43,798 nt of DNA from Variovorax sp. Root473 (GCF_001426505.1 NZ_LMEV01000017.1:407698-451495); one strand, 5' to 3'; counted from the stretch's first letter, positions 31,501 to 39,645 are shown. Translations and numbers: made by a program. The notes: generated by a model not told the origin, from the letters alone.

Positions 31501-32714
31501 TGACCACGACCACCATGAACACCGCCGCGCCCCGCACTCTGTGGCGCGTGCTGGCGCTGTGCGCCGCCGCGCTGCTGGCCGCAGCCTGCGCGCACCGCCC
31601 CGCGCCCAGCAGTGCCATGCCCTTCGACCAGGCGGTGACCCAGGCGGTCGACGACCTCATGGTGCAGACCCAGAAATTGCCGGCCTTCCTGGCCAAGGTG
31701 GAGTCGACCTTGTCGCAGCGTCGCATCGTGATCGACCCGCTGCTCGAAGGCGCCAGCGGCCAGCAGACCGAGGTGACGCGCGTGGCCGAGCAGCGCATCG
31801 TGCAGCGCATGCAGGCGCAGTTCAGGCAGTTCACCGTGACGCCGTTCAATGCCAGCGAGATCGGCAATGCGCAGTACGTGCTCAACGGCACGCTGGTGCG
31901 CGACAAGGACGCCTCGGACGCGCCGTACCGGCTGAACCTTGCCATGACCGAGATCAAGAGCGGCATGGTGATCGCGCAGTCGGTCGCGCGCATCAGCGAC
32001 GCCTCGCTCGACACGCGGCCCACCGCCTTCTTCCGCGACAGCCCGGTGAACGGCAAGGACCGCGGCGTGGAGGGCTACATACGCACCGCCGAGACGCCGG
32101 CGGGGCAGGCCGCCGACGCCCTCTACCTGGAGCGCCTGCCGACCGCCACGGTGCTGCAGGAGGCCACCGCCGCCTACGAGGCCGGCCGCATGAGCGAGGC
32201 CCTGAGCCGCTACGAGGCCGCCTCGAAGCGCGCCGACGGCCAGCAGCTGCGCATCTACAGCGGGCTGTACCTCACGCAGTCGCAGCTGGGCCGCACGGCC
32301 GACGCCGAGCGCACCTTCGGCACGCTGGCGCGGCTGGGGCTCGAGAGCAACAACCTGAGCGTCAAGTTCCTGTTCAAGCCGGGCTCGACCGACTTCCTGG
32401 CCGACCCGAAGATCAGCGCGGCCTACCCGATGTGGCTGCGCCAGATCGCGCGGCAGGCGGCGCAGATCGATGCCTGCGTGGTGGTCACGGGCCACACGAG
32501 CCGCACGGGTTCGGAGGCGGTCAACGAGCGGCTGTCGCTGCAGCGCGCGACCAGCGTCAAGGCGCGGCTGGTGAGCGAGGCGCCTCCGCTGTCGAAGAAA
32601 CTGCGCGAGGCCGGCATGGGCTTTCGCGAGAACATCGTCGGCACGGGCGCCGACGATGCGAGCGACGCGCTGGACCGGCGCGTCGAATTCAAGGTTGCTG
32701 GTTGCGAGGCCTGA
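31500..32714 (+). CDS. OmpA-family lipoprotein
   Basis: The 404-residue protein has a lipoprotein signal with lipobox LAAAC (Cys30). Residues about 40-200 contain a domain that I do not recognise (QRIVQRMQAQFRQFTVTPFNASEI, followed by strands with an ISDASLD stretch). Then comes a helical TPR-like segment (AYEAGRMSEALSRYEAASKR) and a C-terminal OmpA-like peptidoglycan-binding domain (KFLFKPGSTDFLADPK, VVTGHTSRTGSEAVNERLSLQRA, NIVGTGADD...DRRVEFKV). It should sit in the outer membrane and hold the cell wall. It overlaps the preceding small protein by one base. Its job is unknown; an envelope-scaffold or assembly role is inferred. Confidence 0.82.
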   Translation: MTTTTMNTAAPRTLWRVLALCAAALLAAACAHRPAPSSAMPFDQAVTQAVDDLMVQTQKLPAFLAKVESTLSQRRIVIDPLLEGASGQQTEVTRVAEQRIVQRMQAQFRQFTVTPFNASEIGNAQYVLNGTLVRDKDASDAPYRLNLAMTEIKSGMVIAQSVARISDASLDTRPTAFFRDSPVNGKDRGVEGYIRTAETPAGQAADALYLERLPTATVLQEATAAYEAGRMSEALSRYEAASKRADGQQLRIYSGLYLTQSQLGRTADAERTFGTLARLGLESNNLSVKFLFKPGSTDFLADPKISAAYPMWLRQIARQAAQIDACVVVTGHTSRTGSEAVNERLSLQRATSVKARLVSEAPPLSKKLREAGMGFRENIVGTGADDASDALDRRVEFKVAGCEA

Positions 32715-32721
32715 GCCAGGT

Positions 32722-33375
32722 TCAGGGAGCCAGGCGTTCGCGCACCCAGTCGGCGTCTTCGAGCCTGTAGCGCAGCCGATCATGCAGCCGGCTCTTGCGC
32801 CCCTGCCAGAACTCCCAGCGGTCGGGCACCAGCCGGAAGCCGCCCCAGTGCGGCGGACGCGGCGGCGACAGCAGGTGTTTGGCGGCGTACACGGCGGCGT
32901 TCTTCACCAGCACGTCGCGTCCGCTGATCACCTCGCTCTGCGGGCTGGCCCAGGCGCCGATGCGTGAATCGAGCGGGCGACTGGCGTAGTAGGCATCGCT
33001 CTCCTCGGCGCTGACGCGCTCGACGCGGCCCTCGATGCGCACCACGCGCTCCAGCTCGACCCAGTGGAACTGCAGCGAGGCATACGGATTGCCCGACAGC
33101 TCGCGGCCCTTGCGGCTGTCGTAGTTGGTGTACCAGACGATGCCGCGCGCGTCGTAACCCTTGATCAGCACGATGCGGCTGGACGGCCGCAAGTCGCTGC
33201 CCACGGTGCACAGCGTCATCGCGTTGGGCTCGGGAATCTGCGCGCCGATGGCCTCGGTGAGCCAGCGCTCGAACTGCTGCAGCGGGTCGGCGGCACTGCG
33301 GGTCTCGTCGAGCTCGGCGCGCTCGTAGCTCTTGCGCAGCGCGGCCAGCGCGTCTTTGGAAAGCGGAGAAGTCAT
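32722..33375 (-). CDS. pdxH: Pyridoxamine 5'-phosphate oxidase
   Basis: The 217-residue FMN enzyme oxidises pyridoxine or pyridoxamine 5'-phosphate to pyridoxal 5'-phosphate. It shows the FMN-binding [28 protein letters not shown] pattern, [17 protein letters not shown] and the C-terminal WGGFRLVP...RLAP motif of the family. The start at 33375 ([10 protein letters not shown]) is used. It is divergent from the MocA-like gene with only 29 bases between their starts. AACAAT lies 6 nt upstream of its ATG, and no ribosome site is present. Confidence 0.97.
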   Translation of the reverse strand: MTSPLSKDALAALRKSYERAELDETRSAADPLQQFERWLTEAIGAQIPEPNAMTLCTVGSDLRPSSRIVLIKGYDARGIVWYTNYDSRKGRELSGNPYASLQFHWVELERVVRIEGRVERVSAEESDAYYASRPLDSRIGAWASPQSEVISGRDVLVKNAAVYAAKHLLSPPRPPHWGGFRLVPDRWEFWQGRKSRLHDRLRYRLEDADWVRERLAP

Positions 33376-33381
33376 GGCGGG

Positions 33382-33387
33382 ATTGTT
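33382..33387 (-). promoter_or_regulatory. -10 element of a putative leaderless promoter (pdxH)
   Basis: On the minus strand AACAAT, then CCCGCC, then ATG: the gap is 6 nt. The 29-base space to the divergent gene leaves little room for a ribosome site or separate leader. Confidence 0.35.
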
Positions 33388-33392
33388 GCGCA

Positions 33393-33398
33393 CATACT
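33393..33398 (+). promoter_or_regulatory. -10 element of a putative leaderless promoter (MocA-like gene)
   Basis: CATACT is followed by TCGCCC and ATG: the gap is 6 nt. It is back-to-back with the pdxH -10, so the two promoters must interleave. The -35 is not recognisable. Confidence 0.35.
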
Positions 33399-33404
33399 TC
33401 GCCC

Positions 33405-33974
33405 ATGACGACAACAGAGGCGAACACCCCGACCGTGATCGTGCTGGCCTCGGGCCGCGGCGAGCGCTTCATCGCGGCCGGCGGCACGGGCTCGAAGCTG
33501 CAGGCGCTGCTCGCGGGCCGGCCGGTGCTCCAGCGCACGCTCGATGCCGTGCGCGCCAGCGGCCTGCCGTGGCACCTGGAAGACGCGGGTCACCCCGGCA
33601 TGGGCGACTCGATTGCGGCCGCCGTGCGCGCCACGCCCGACGCGGCGGGCTGGCTGATCCTGCCGGGCGACCTGCCGTTGGTGCTGCCTGCCACGTTGCG
33701 CGCGGTGGCCGCGGCGCTCGGCGGGCGCGTGAACGCCGTGCAGCCACAGTATCGAGGCGAACGCGGCCATCCGGTGGGCTTTGCGGCGGGCTGCGGGGCG
33801 CAGCTGGCGGCGCTGGAAGGGAACATGGGCGCGTCGCCCGTGCTGCGGGCGATGCGTGCGATCGATTCAGTCGTCGATCTGGCGGTGGACGATGCCGGCG
33901 TGGTGACCGACATCGACACGCCCGAGGCCCTGGCGCGGGCCGAGGCGCGCTGGCAGGCGCGCGCAGGCGCCTGA
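33405..33974 (+). CDS. MocA/MobA-like nucleotidyltransferase
   Basis: The 189-residue protein of the NTP-transferase fold resembles CTP:molybdopterin cytidylyltransferase. It has a nucleotide-binding loop LASGRGERF (variant of LAAGxxxR), a downstream lysine ([20 protein letters not shown]), [13 protein letters not shown], the metal-binding GDLPLV and ERGHPVGF. Such enzymes load the molybdenum cofactor with CMP; a related role in another cofactor is possible. No molybdoenzyme is encoded nearby. The start lacks a ribosome site. Confidence 0.85.
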   Translation: MTTTEANTPTVIVLASGRGERFIAAGGTGSKLQALLAGRPVLQRTLDAVRASGLPWHLEDAGHPGMGDSIAAAVRATPDAAGWLILPGDLPLVLPATLRAVAAALGGRVNAVQPQYRGERGHPVGFAAGCGAQLAALEGNMGASPVLRAMRAIDSVVDLAVDDAGVVTDIDTPEALARAEARWQARAGA

Positions 33975-33993
33975 CCCGTCACACCTTTTGCTC

Positions 33994-34533
33994 TCAGCCC
34001 TTGGGAATCACCGCGCAGAGCACGCGCGGGCCGGAGTTGCCGGCGGGTTGCGTCGTGAAGTCGTCACGGTCGCGGTGCACCACCAGCGCGCGGCCGCGCA
34101 CGTTGTTGGCGGCGCCGTCGGTCAACGAGATCGCGTGGTTGTCGACACTGAATCGCGCCACGCCGCGGGCGTCGGCCACGAGGCTGGGCAGCTCGCCGGC
34201 ATGGCTGCCGGGGGCGGAGAACTTGCCGTGCGTGCCGCCGGCCGGGTTGAAGTGGCCGCCCGAGGCGTTGCCGTTGTCGCCGCAGTCGCCCTTTTCATGG
34301 ATGTGGAAACCGTGCTCGCTGCCCGGTGCCAGGCCGCGCACTTCGCCGGACACGCGCACGCCGTGGTCGAGGGCGGTGAGCGTCACCGAGCCGCGCGCGG
34401 GGTTGGGCGTGACGGCGGCGGTGGGGGTCAGCTCGACCGTGGTGCTCGGCTTGCCGCCCATGCTGCCGCAGGCGGCGAGCACGGCGGTGGCGAGGAGGGC
34501 GGTGCCGGTGGCGAGAAGACGGCGATGGTTCAT
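33994..34533 (-). CDS. sodC: Cu/Zn superoxide dismutase, lipoprotein
   Basis: The 179-residue lipoprotein has lipobox LAAC (Cys22). The metal sites are visible as GFHIHEKGDC, GGHFNPAGGTHG and the late VVHRDRDDFTTQPAGNSGPRVLC, with the second cysteine of the conserved disulfide. It detoxifies periplasmic superoxide. It overlaps the chaC gene in an ATGA arrangement, so it is the second gene of a coupled pair. It should be anchored in the outer or inner membrane by the lipid. Confidence 0.96.
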   Translation of the reverse strand: MNHRRLLATGTALLATAVLAACGSMGGKPSTTVELTPTAAVTPNPARGSVTLTALDHGVRVSGEVRGLAPGSEHGFHIHEKGDCGDNGNASGGHFNPAGGTHGKFSAPGSHAGELPSLVADARGVARFSVDNHAISLTDGAANNVRGRALVVHRDRDDFTTQPAGNSGPRVLCAVIPKG

Positions 34534-35237
34534 GGTTTTTCCTTGTCGAAGGGGACAGAAGATGAGGGGGGTGAATTGTCGGAAGACCCCGGAACGTATA
34601 CCGGAGCGGGCGGCGCACTGCAATCAGCCGGTGCCTCGAAAGGGGCATCGGCCGGCGCTTCGGCGGCCGTCAGCGCCACCAGGCGGGCCAGCGCCGCGTC
34701 GTGGATCGCGTGGCGCTGCAGCTCCAGAAAAGTCTGACGTGCGTAGTCGAGCGAGCTGCCGTAGCGACCCACCGCATTCGCGAAGATGTGGCGGTAGCGC
34801 TCGTCGCTGAGTTCGCCCGTGAAGTTGGGGCTGCGCCGCGAGAGCGTGAAGGCCAGCGCGCGCACCGGCCCTTCGGCCGTGCCGCATTGCAGCCACTTGG
34901 GGTCGTACACGCCCGTCGGCATCTCGCGCAGCCAGAGGCGCTTCAGCGTCTCCAGCCCTTCGTCCTTCGGCACGCGGAACACCACGCCCCGGCAACTGCC
35001 GCCCGAGAGCAGGCCGAACACCAGGCCCGGCGTCTGCACGCTGCCGCGGTTGACCCGGCTCCACATCTTGAGCGCGCGGTGCCAGCCGTGCACCGAGGCC
35101 GCGCGCCGTTCCGCAAAACCGAACTCGGGCCGCCAGATCAGCGAGCCGTAGCCGAACAGCCAGAGGTCGTCGCGGCCGCCCCAGTCGGCGATCGCTCGTT
35201 CCAGCATCGGCTGCGGGTCGCGCAGCGGACGGGGCAT
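34530..35237 (-). CDS. chaC: Gamma-glutamylcyclotransferase, ChaC family
   Basis: The 235-residue protein acts on glutathione, releasing 5-oxoproline and Cys-Gly. The nucleotide-free substrate motif FGYGSLIW is near the N-terminus, followed by the family segments HGWHRALKMWSRVNRG and SLDYARQTFLEL. The start at 35237 (MPRPLRDP) fits the family length. The C-terminus carries a non-conserved Ala/Pro/Ser tail. It overlaps sodC. The pairing of glutathione cleavage with a superoxide dismutase suggests a shared redox signal, but this is inference. Confidence 0.92.
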   Translation of the reverse strand: MPRPLRDPQPMLERAIADWGGRDDLWLFGYGSLIWRPEFGFAERRAASVHGWHRALKMWSRVNRGSVQTPGLVFGLLSGGSCRGVVFRVPKDEGLETLKRLWLREMPTGVYDPKWLQCGTAEGPVRALAFTLSRRSPNFTGELSDERYRHIFANAVGRYGSSLDYARQTFLELQRHAIHDAALARLVALTAAEAPADAPFEAPADCSAPPAPVYVPGSSDNSPPSSSVPFDKEKP

Positions 35238-35303
35238 CGGGTCGAGCCCCGGCGGACCGGGGTCCGGCGCGCCGGCTGACACGGGGGTGTGGGAAGCGGC
35301 GCC

Positions 35304-35309
35304 TACAAT
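35304..35309 (+). promoter_or_regulatory. -10 element upstream of OmpA-domain gene
   Basis: TACAAT in GCCTACAATT, same local context as at 20328-20336. It lies 63 bases before the ATG. A -35-like CTGACA is present but 22 bases away, too far for a standard promoter. Confidence 0.45.
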
Positions 35310-35372
35310 TTCGTGATCATGGTTCACCGCACCATTATTTACCGACCCCTTTCCTACGGAGATCGCGCTTCC

Positions 35373-35927
35373 ATGAACAACGACGACAGCCAGCAGAATT
35401 TCGCCCTCGGCTTCCTGGTGGCATTGATCGCGCTGGTGATCATGTTCGTGATCGGCATTGCGTTCTGGCACAAGGGCCTGGGCGCTGCGGCTGTGCAGGC
35501 CAAGCCCGCTGTCGTGGCCTCGGCAGCCGCACCGGCCCCGGGCGGCGCGGTCGCGGTGACCGAAGTCACCGAGACCGTCACCGTGGTGATCCCCGACGGC
35601 GCCAGCATCCGCGTGGCCGGCGACGTGGTGAACTTCTACTTCGCGACCGGCAGCGCCGACCTCGCGCCGGGCGCCGCCGAGGCGCTGGCCGTGGTCATCA
35701 AGGGCGTCGAGGGCGGCCGCAAGGCGGTGGTCTCGGGCTTTCACGATGCCACGGGCGACGCGGCCATCAACGAGGAACTCGCCAAGAAGCGCGCCCAGAT
35801 GGTGCGCGAGGTGTTGGCAGGCCTGGGTGTGCCGGCCGAGAAGATCGATCTGCAGAAGCCCGCCGTCACCGCCGGGACGGGCAACGACGCCGAGGCGCGC
35901 CGTGTCGAGGTGAAACTGGTCGACTGA
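35373..35927 (+). CDS. OmpA-domain inner-membrane-anchored protein
   Basis: The 184-residue protein has one N-terminal membrane segment (FALGFLVALIALVIMFVIGIAFW, about 14-36), a short Ala/Pro/Val-rich linker, and a C-terminal OmpA-like domain (VNFYFATGSADLAPGAAEAL, VVSGFHDATGD, AKKRAQMVREVLAGLGVP). It should be anchored in the inner membrane and bind peptidoglycan from the periplasmic side. CGGAG precedes the ATG. A clear intrinsic terminator follows. It stands alone between divergent chaC and convergent lacI-type genes. Function beyond wall binding is not known. Confidence 0.9.
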   Translation: MNNDDSQQNFALGFLVALIALVIMFVIGIAFWHKGLGAAAVQAKPAVVASAAAPAPGGAVAVTEVTETVTVVIPDGASIRVAGDVVNFYFATGSADLAPGAAEALAVVIKGVEGGRKAVVSGFHDATGDAAINEELAKKRAQMVREVLAGLGVPAEKIDLQKPAVTAGTGNDAEARRVEVKLVD

Positions 35928-35949
35928 CCTGCGGCCGCATCCCCCGCGA

Positions 35950-35971
35950 AGCCCGGCCTGCCGGGCTTTTT
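35950..35971 (+). terminator. Intrinsic terminator after the OmpA-domain gene
   Basis: Perfect stem AGCCCGG/CCGGGCT with loop CCTG, followed by TTTTT on the plus strand. It lies 22 bases after the stop codon. Confidence 0.85.
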
Positions 35972-35996
35972 CATGGGCGCAGCTTTGGTGTTCGCC

Positions 35997-37025
35997 TCAG
36001 GTGCTGCCGCGCACGACCAGTTCGTAGTCCAGCTCGATGCAGCCGGGCTGCGCCAGCGTGCCGCGCATCAGGCCCAGCAGCATCTCGGCGCCGGCCTGGC
36101 CGACCTCGCTGCGCGGCGTGCGCATGGTGGTCAGCGGCGGCACCATCTGGTCGCTGCCGGCCAGATCGTTGAAGCCGGCGATGGCGATGCGCCCGGGCAC
36201 CGGCACCTGCAGGCGGTTGGCCGCCAGCAGCCCGCCCTGCGCGATGTCGTCGTTGCAGAAGAAGATGGCATCGATGTCCGGCATGCGCTGCAGCATCTCC
36301 TCGAACAGGCGTGCGCCCAGCGCGATGGACGAGCGCTCGGGGCTGAGCATTTCCAGCCGCGCGTCGTAGAGGCCGGCCTCGCGCAGGCAGCGGCGGTAGC
36401 CCTCGGCGCGCTGCAGCACGCGCGGATCGAGCTGCGCGCCGCAGAAGGCGATGCGGCGATGCCCGCGCTCCAGCAGATGGCGCGTGACGTCGGCACCCGC
36501 GTCCACTTGCGAGAAGCCCACGCAGGCCACGCCCGGCGCGGTGCTGGTTTCCATCAGGTGCACGCAGGGCACGCCGCTGTGCGCGATGAGCTGGCGTGCC
36601 GTCTCGCTGCGGTCGAAGCCGGTCACCAGCAGGCCCGCGGGCCGGTGGGGCAGGTAGGTGCGCAGCAGCAGTTCCTCTTCGGCGCTGTCGTAATGCGTCA
36701 CGCCGATGAAGGGCTGGTAGCCGACGGGAAAGAGCGTGCGGTGCACCGCTTCCAGCAGGTCGACGAACAAGGTGTTGGACAGCATCGGCACCAGCACCAG
36801 CACCTGGCTGCTGCGCTGGGAGGCCAGGGCGCGGGCGGCGGGGTCGGGCACGTAGCCCAGGCGCTCGGCCGCCTCGCGCACGCGCAGGGTCAGCGCCGGA
36901 TCGACGCCGCGCTCGCCGCGCAGCGCACGCGAGACGGTGATCGGGCTGACCGCCGCGGCGCGCGCCACGTCGTCGAGGGTGATGCGGCCACTGGAGCGGC
37001 GGGTGCGGCGGGGCACGTCGGTCAA
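35997..37025 (-). CDS. LacI-family transcriptional regulator (probable gluconate/GntR-type)
   Basis: The 342-residue regulator has an N-terminal helix-turn-helix ITLDDVARAAAVSPITVSRAL and a sugar-binding periplasmic-protein-like domain (VLVPMLSNTLF, IAIAGFNDLAGSDQ). The start codon appears to be TTG at 37025, since no ATG lies close; a GTG three codons later is an alternative. It faces gluconokinase across a 182-base region that holds a perfect 16-bp palindrome. Binding of gluconate or 6-phosphogluconate and relief of repression is inferred from the neighbours. Confidence 0.9.
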   Translation of the reverse strand: MTDVPRRTRRSSGRITLDDVARAAAVSPITVSRALRGERGVDPALTLRVREAAERLGYVPDPAARALASQRSSQVLVLVPMLSNTLFVDLLEAVHRTLFPVGYQPFIGVTHYDSAEEELLLRTYLPHRPAGLLVTGFDRSETARQLIAHSGVPCVHLMETSTAPGVACVGFSQVDAGADVTRHLLERGHRRIAFCGAQLDPRVLQRAEGYRRCLREAGLYDARLEMLSPERSSIALGARLFEEMLQRMPDIDAIFFCNDDIAQGGLLAANRLQVPVPGRIAIAGFNDLAGSDQMVPPLTTMRTPRSEVGQAGAEMLLGLMRGTLAQPGCIELDYELVVRGST

Positions 37026-37062
37026 GGGTTAATCCGTAGAAAGAGAAGGCTCATTGTTCTAT

Positions 37063-37078
37063 AGGATAGCGCTATCCT
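37063..37078. promoter_or_regulatory. LacI-family operator palindrome between the regulator and gntK
   Basis: AGGATAGC immediately followed by GCTATCCT makes a perfect 16-bp palindrome with a central CG-containing core, the usual form of GntR/LacI operators. It is 38 bases from the regulator start and 130 bases from gntK. It should repress both divergent transcripts. Confidence 0.85.
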
Positions 37079-37171
37079 TCAAAGGGTTAACAAGTAGTTC
37101 ATGTTCCGGCATCGGGTGCAGCGCGGCCGCTTCCCTCTGGAAGACAATCGAAGAAAATCATGAAATGTTAT

Positions 37172-37199
37172 GGCCCGAGCCCTTGCTGGGCCTTTTTTT
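37172..37199 (+). terminator. Terminator-like hairpin just upstream of gntK
   Basis: GGCCC and GGGCC pair around an 11-base loop and are followed directly by seven T. The T-run ends 8 bases before the gntK ATG, so this is an intrinsic terminator in the leader of its own operon. It may attenuate transcription or end a short RNA transcribed from the operator region. Confidence 0.7.
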
Positions 37200-37207
37200 G
37201 ATCTCCT

Positions 37208-37780
37208 ATGGACAGCGCTATCTCACAATTTCAACCCCAGGCTCTCGTGGTCATGGGCGTGTCCGGCTGCGGCAAGTCGAGCGTCGGGGCCGCCTGTGCC
37301 CAGGCGCTGGGCTGGACGCTGCACGAGGGCGACGCATACCACGCACCCGAAAGCGTTGCCAAGATGCGCGCGGGCACGCCGCTCACCGACGCCGATCGTG
37401 CCGGCTGGCTGGACCGGCTGGCCGGCCTGCTGGCATCTGCGCCCGAAGGCGCCGGCCGGGTGCTGACCTGCTCGGCGCTGCGCAAGCGCTACCGCGACCG
37501 GCTGCGCCAGGCGATGCCGCGCCTGGGTTTCGTGTTCCTGTCGCTGGACTACGACGCCGCGCTGGCGCGCGTGCAGGCGCGCCCCGGCCATTTCTTCTCG
37601 CCAACGCTGGTCTCGAACCAGTTCGCCACGCTCGAGTCGCCCGTGGGCGAGCCGGGCGTGCTGGTGCTGGACGCGACGCAGCCCATGGCGGACCTGGTGG
37701 CCGCCGTGGTCGCGTGGGTTGCGGCGCCTGCTTCTTCTTCAACCGCAGGGCGCGACACGCCGCCCGGAGACATCGCATGA
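37208..37780 (+). CDS. gntK: Gluconokinase
   Basis: The 190-residue P-loop kinase phosphorylates gluconate to 6-phosphogluconate with ATP. Walker A is GVSGCGKSS (17-25). The conserved LHEGDAYHAPESVAKMRAGTPLTDADRAGWL pattern and CSALRKRYRD are visible. The ATG at 37208 matches the family's start; the ribosome site is poor. It overlaps the TRAP small permease in an ATGA arrangement, and its product is the substrate of the Edd enzyme encoded downstream. Confidence 0.97.
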   Translation: MDSAISQFQPQALVVMGVSGCGKSSVGAACAQALGWTLHEGDAYHAPESVAKMRAGTPLTDADRAGWLDRLAGLLASAPEGAGRVLTCSALRKRYRDRLRQAMPRLGFVFLSLDYDAALARVQARPGHFFSPTLVSNQFATLESPVGEPGVLVLDATQPMADLVAAVVAWVAAPASSSTAGRDTPPGDIA

Positions 37781-38301
37781 GCCAATCTCCCCCATCTCAC
37801 TCCACGCAGCCGGTGCGGCGCAAGCCGGCGCTCCAGCGCCTGGCCGAACTCTTCATGGTCGTGGCGCTCGCCGGCATGGTCGTCGCGGTCTTCGTGAACG
37901 TCGTGCTGCGCTACGTGTTCGCCACCAGCATCGTGTCGTACGAGGAAATCTCGCGCCTGCTGTTCGTCTGGCTGGTGGCCGTGGGCACCATCGTCGCGGC
38001 CTTCGAGGGCAAGCACCTGGGCTTCGACATGCTGACGTCGCGCCTGAAGGGCCGCCCGCGCAAGGGCCTGTTCTGGTTGAGCCAATTGCTGGTGGCCGGG
38101 TGCATGGTGCTGCTGCTGAAGGGCGCGTGGGCGCAGGTGGTCGCCGGCATGGAGAGCTTCAGCACGGTGCTGGGCTATCCGCTGGCGCTCGGCGCGGCCG
38201 CCACGCTGGTGCTGGCCGTCGGCTTGCTGGTGGCGCTGGTGTTCGACCTCGTGCGCGGCGAGCCGCTGGCCAGCTCGGGCGGCGCGGGCGAGATCGAATG
38301 A
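37777..38301 (+). CDS. TRAP transporter small permease (DctQ-like)
   Basis: The 174-residue inner-membrane protein has four helices, beginning LAELFMVVALAGMVVAVFVNVVLRY, followed by the family motif EEISRLLFVWLVAVGTIVA. It pairs with the large permease encoded 10 bases downstream. It overlaps gntK by 4 bases, tying uptake to phosphorylation. The substrate is most likely gluconate or a related sugar acid. Confidence 0.94.
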   Translation: MSQSPPSHSTQPVRRKPALQRLAELFMVVALAGMVVAVFVNVVLRYVFATSIVSYEEISRLLFVWLVAVGTIVAAFEGKHLGFDMLTSRLKGRPRKGLFWLSQLLVAGCMVLLLKGAWAQVVAGMESFSTVLGYPLALGAAATLVLAVGLLVALVFDLVRGEPLASSGGAGEIE

Positions 38302-38311
38302 GGACGGCGCC

Positions 38312-39592
38312 ATGATCGTCACCGCTCTCTTCCTGATCGTGCTCATCGGCGGCATGGTGATCGGCATGCCGATCGCCCATGCGCTGGTGCTGACCGGTGT
38401 CGCGCTCATGTGGCACCTGGACTTCTTCGATGCGCAGCTGCTCGCGCAGAACCTGCAGGCCGGCTTCGACAACTTCCCGCTGCTGGCCGTGCCCTTCTTC
38501 ATCCTGGCCGGCGAGCTGATGAATGCGGGCGGCCTGTCGCGCCGCATCATCGACCTGGCCCGTGCCTTCGTCGGGCACATTCCCGGCGGTTTGGGCTTCG
38601 TGGCCATCGGCGCCGCCGTGCTGCTGGCGTCGATGAGCGGCTCGGCCATTGCCGACACCGCCGCCCTTGCCACCATCCTGCTGCCCATGATGCGCGAGCA
38701 GAAGTACCCGCCGGGCTACAGCGCGGGCCTGCTCGCGTCGGGCGGCATCATCGCGCCGATCATTCCGCCGTCGATGCCCTTCGTGATCTACGGCGTGACC
38801 ACCAACACGTCGATCAGCAAGCTGTTCCTGGCCGGCGTGTTCCCCGGCCTGATGATGGGCGCGTTCCTGATCAGCGCCTGGTGGTGGATCGCCCGCAAGC
38901 ACAAGCTGCCCGCCATGGCGCGCGTGGCATGGGGCGCGCGCATGAAGGCGCTGCTGCACAGCTTCTGGGCCATGATGATGCCGGTCATCATCCTGGGCGG
39001 CCTCAAGGGCGGCATCTTCACGCCCACCGAAGCCGCCGTGGTGGCTGCGGTGTATGCGCTGATCGTCTCGATGTTCGTGTACCGCGAGCTGACCTGGGCC
39101 GGCCTGTACGAGGTCTTCCTGGCCGCAGGCAAGACCACCGCCGTGGTGATGTTCCTGTGCGGCGCCGCAACCGTGACCGCCTACATGATCACGCTGGCCG
39201 ACCTGCCCAACCTGCTGGCCGACAGCTTCTCGGGCGTGATGGGCGACCCCATCCTCTTCATGGCGTTGATGATGGTGTTCCTGCTGGTGGTCGGCACGGC
39301 GATGGACCTGACGCCCACCATCCTGATCTTCGGCCCCGTGTGCGCGCCGCTGGCCATGAAGGCCGGCATCGACCCGGTGTACTTCGGCTTCATGTTCATC
39401 TACGTGGGCTGCATCGGGCTGATCACGCCGCCCGTGGGCACCGTGCAGAACGTGGTGGCCGGTGTCGGCCGGCTGCGCATGGAAACCGTGATCAAGGGCA
39501 CCACGCCGTTCCTGCTCATGTATGTGCTGCTGGCCGTGCTCTTCGTGCTGTTCCCCTCGCTCGTGACCGCGCCGCTGGCGTGGATGCACTGA
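38312..39592 (+). CDS. TRAP transporter large permease (DctM-like)
   Basis: The 426-residue protein has about twelve membrane helices and the typical DctM segments: GMPIAHALVLTGVALM, a VPFFILAGELMNAGGLSRRIIDLA stretch, SMSGSAIADTAALATILLPMM and GGIIAPIIPPSMPFVIYGV. It forms the Na+-driven translocation channel. It starts 10 bases after the small permease, followed after 53 bases by the binding protein gene. Confidence 0.96.
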   Translation: MIVTALFLIVLIGGMVIGMPIAHALVLTGVALMWHLDFFDAQLLAQNLQAGFDNFPLLAVPFFILAGELMNAGGLSRRIIDLARAFVGHIPGGLGFVAIGAAVLLASMSGSAIADTAALATILLPMMREQKYPPGYSAGLLASGGIIAPIIPPSMPFVIYGVTTNTSISKLFLAGVFPGLMMGAFLISAWWWIARKHKLPAMARVAWGARMKALLHSFWAMMMPVIILGGLKGGIFTPTEAAVVAAVYALIVSMFVYRELTWAGLYEVFLAAGKTTAVVMFLCGAATVTAYMITLADLPNLLADSFSGVMGDPILFMALMMVFLLVVGTAMDLTPTILIFGPVCAPLAMKAGIDPVYFGFMFIYVGCIGLITPPVGTVQNVVAGVGRLRMETVIKGTTPFLLMYVLLAVLFVLFPSLVTAPLAWMH

Positions 39593-39645
39593 CGCGACTT
39601 CCACTTTTTTCTTCTCGTCACCCTTTCGATACTCAGGAGACTTCC

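Noticed and set aside
37101..37163. Leader peptide gene before gntK
   Set aside because: The frame has six Arg in 20 codons but no clear ribosome site, and arginine has no obvious link to gluconate. It is mentioned only as part of the leader finding.
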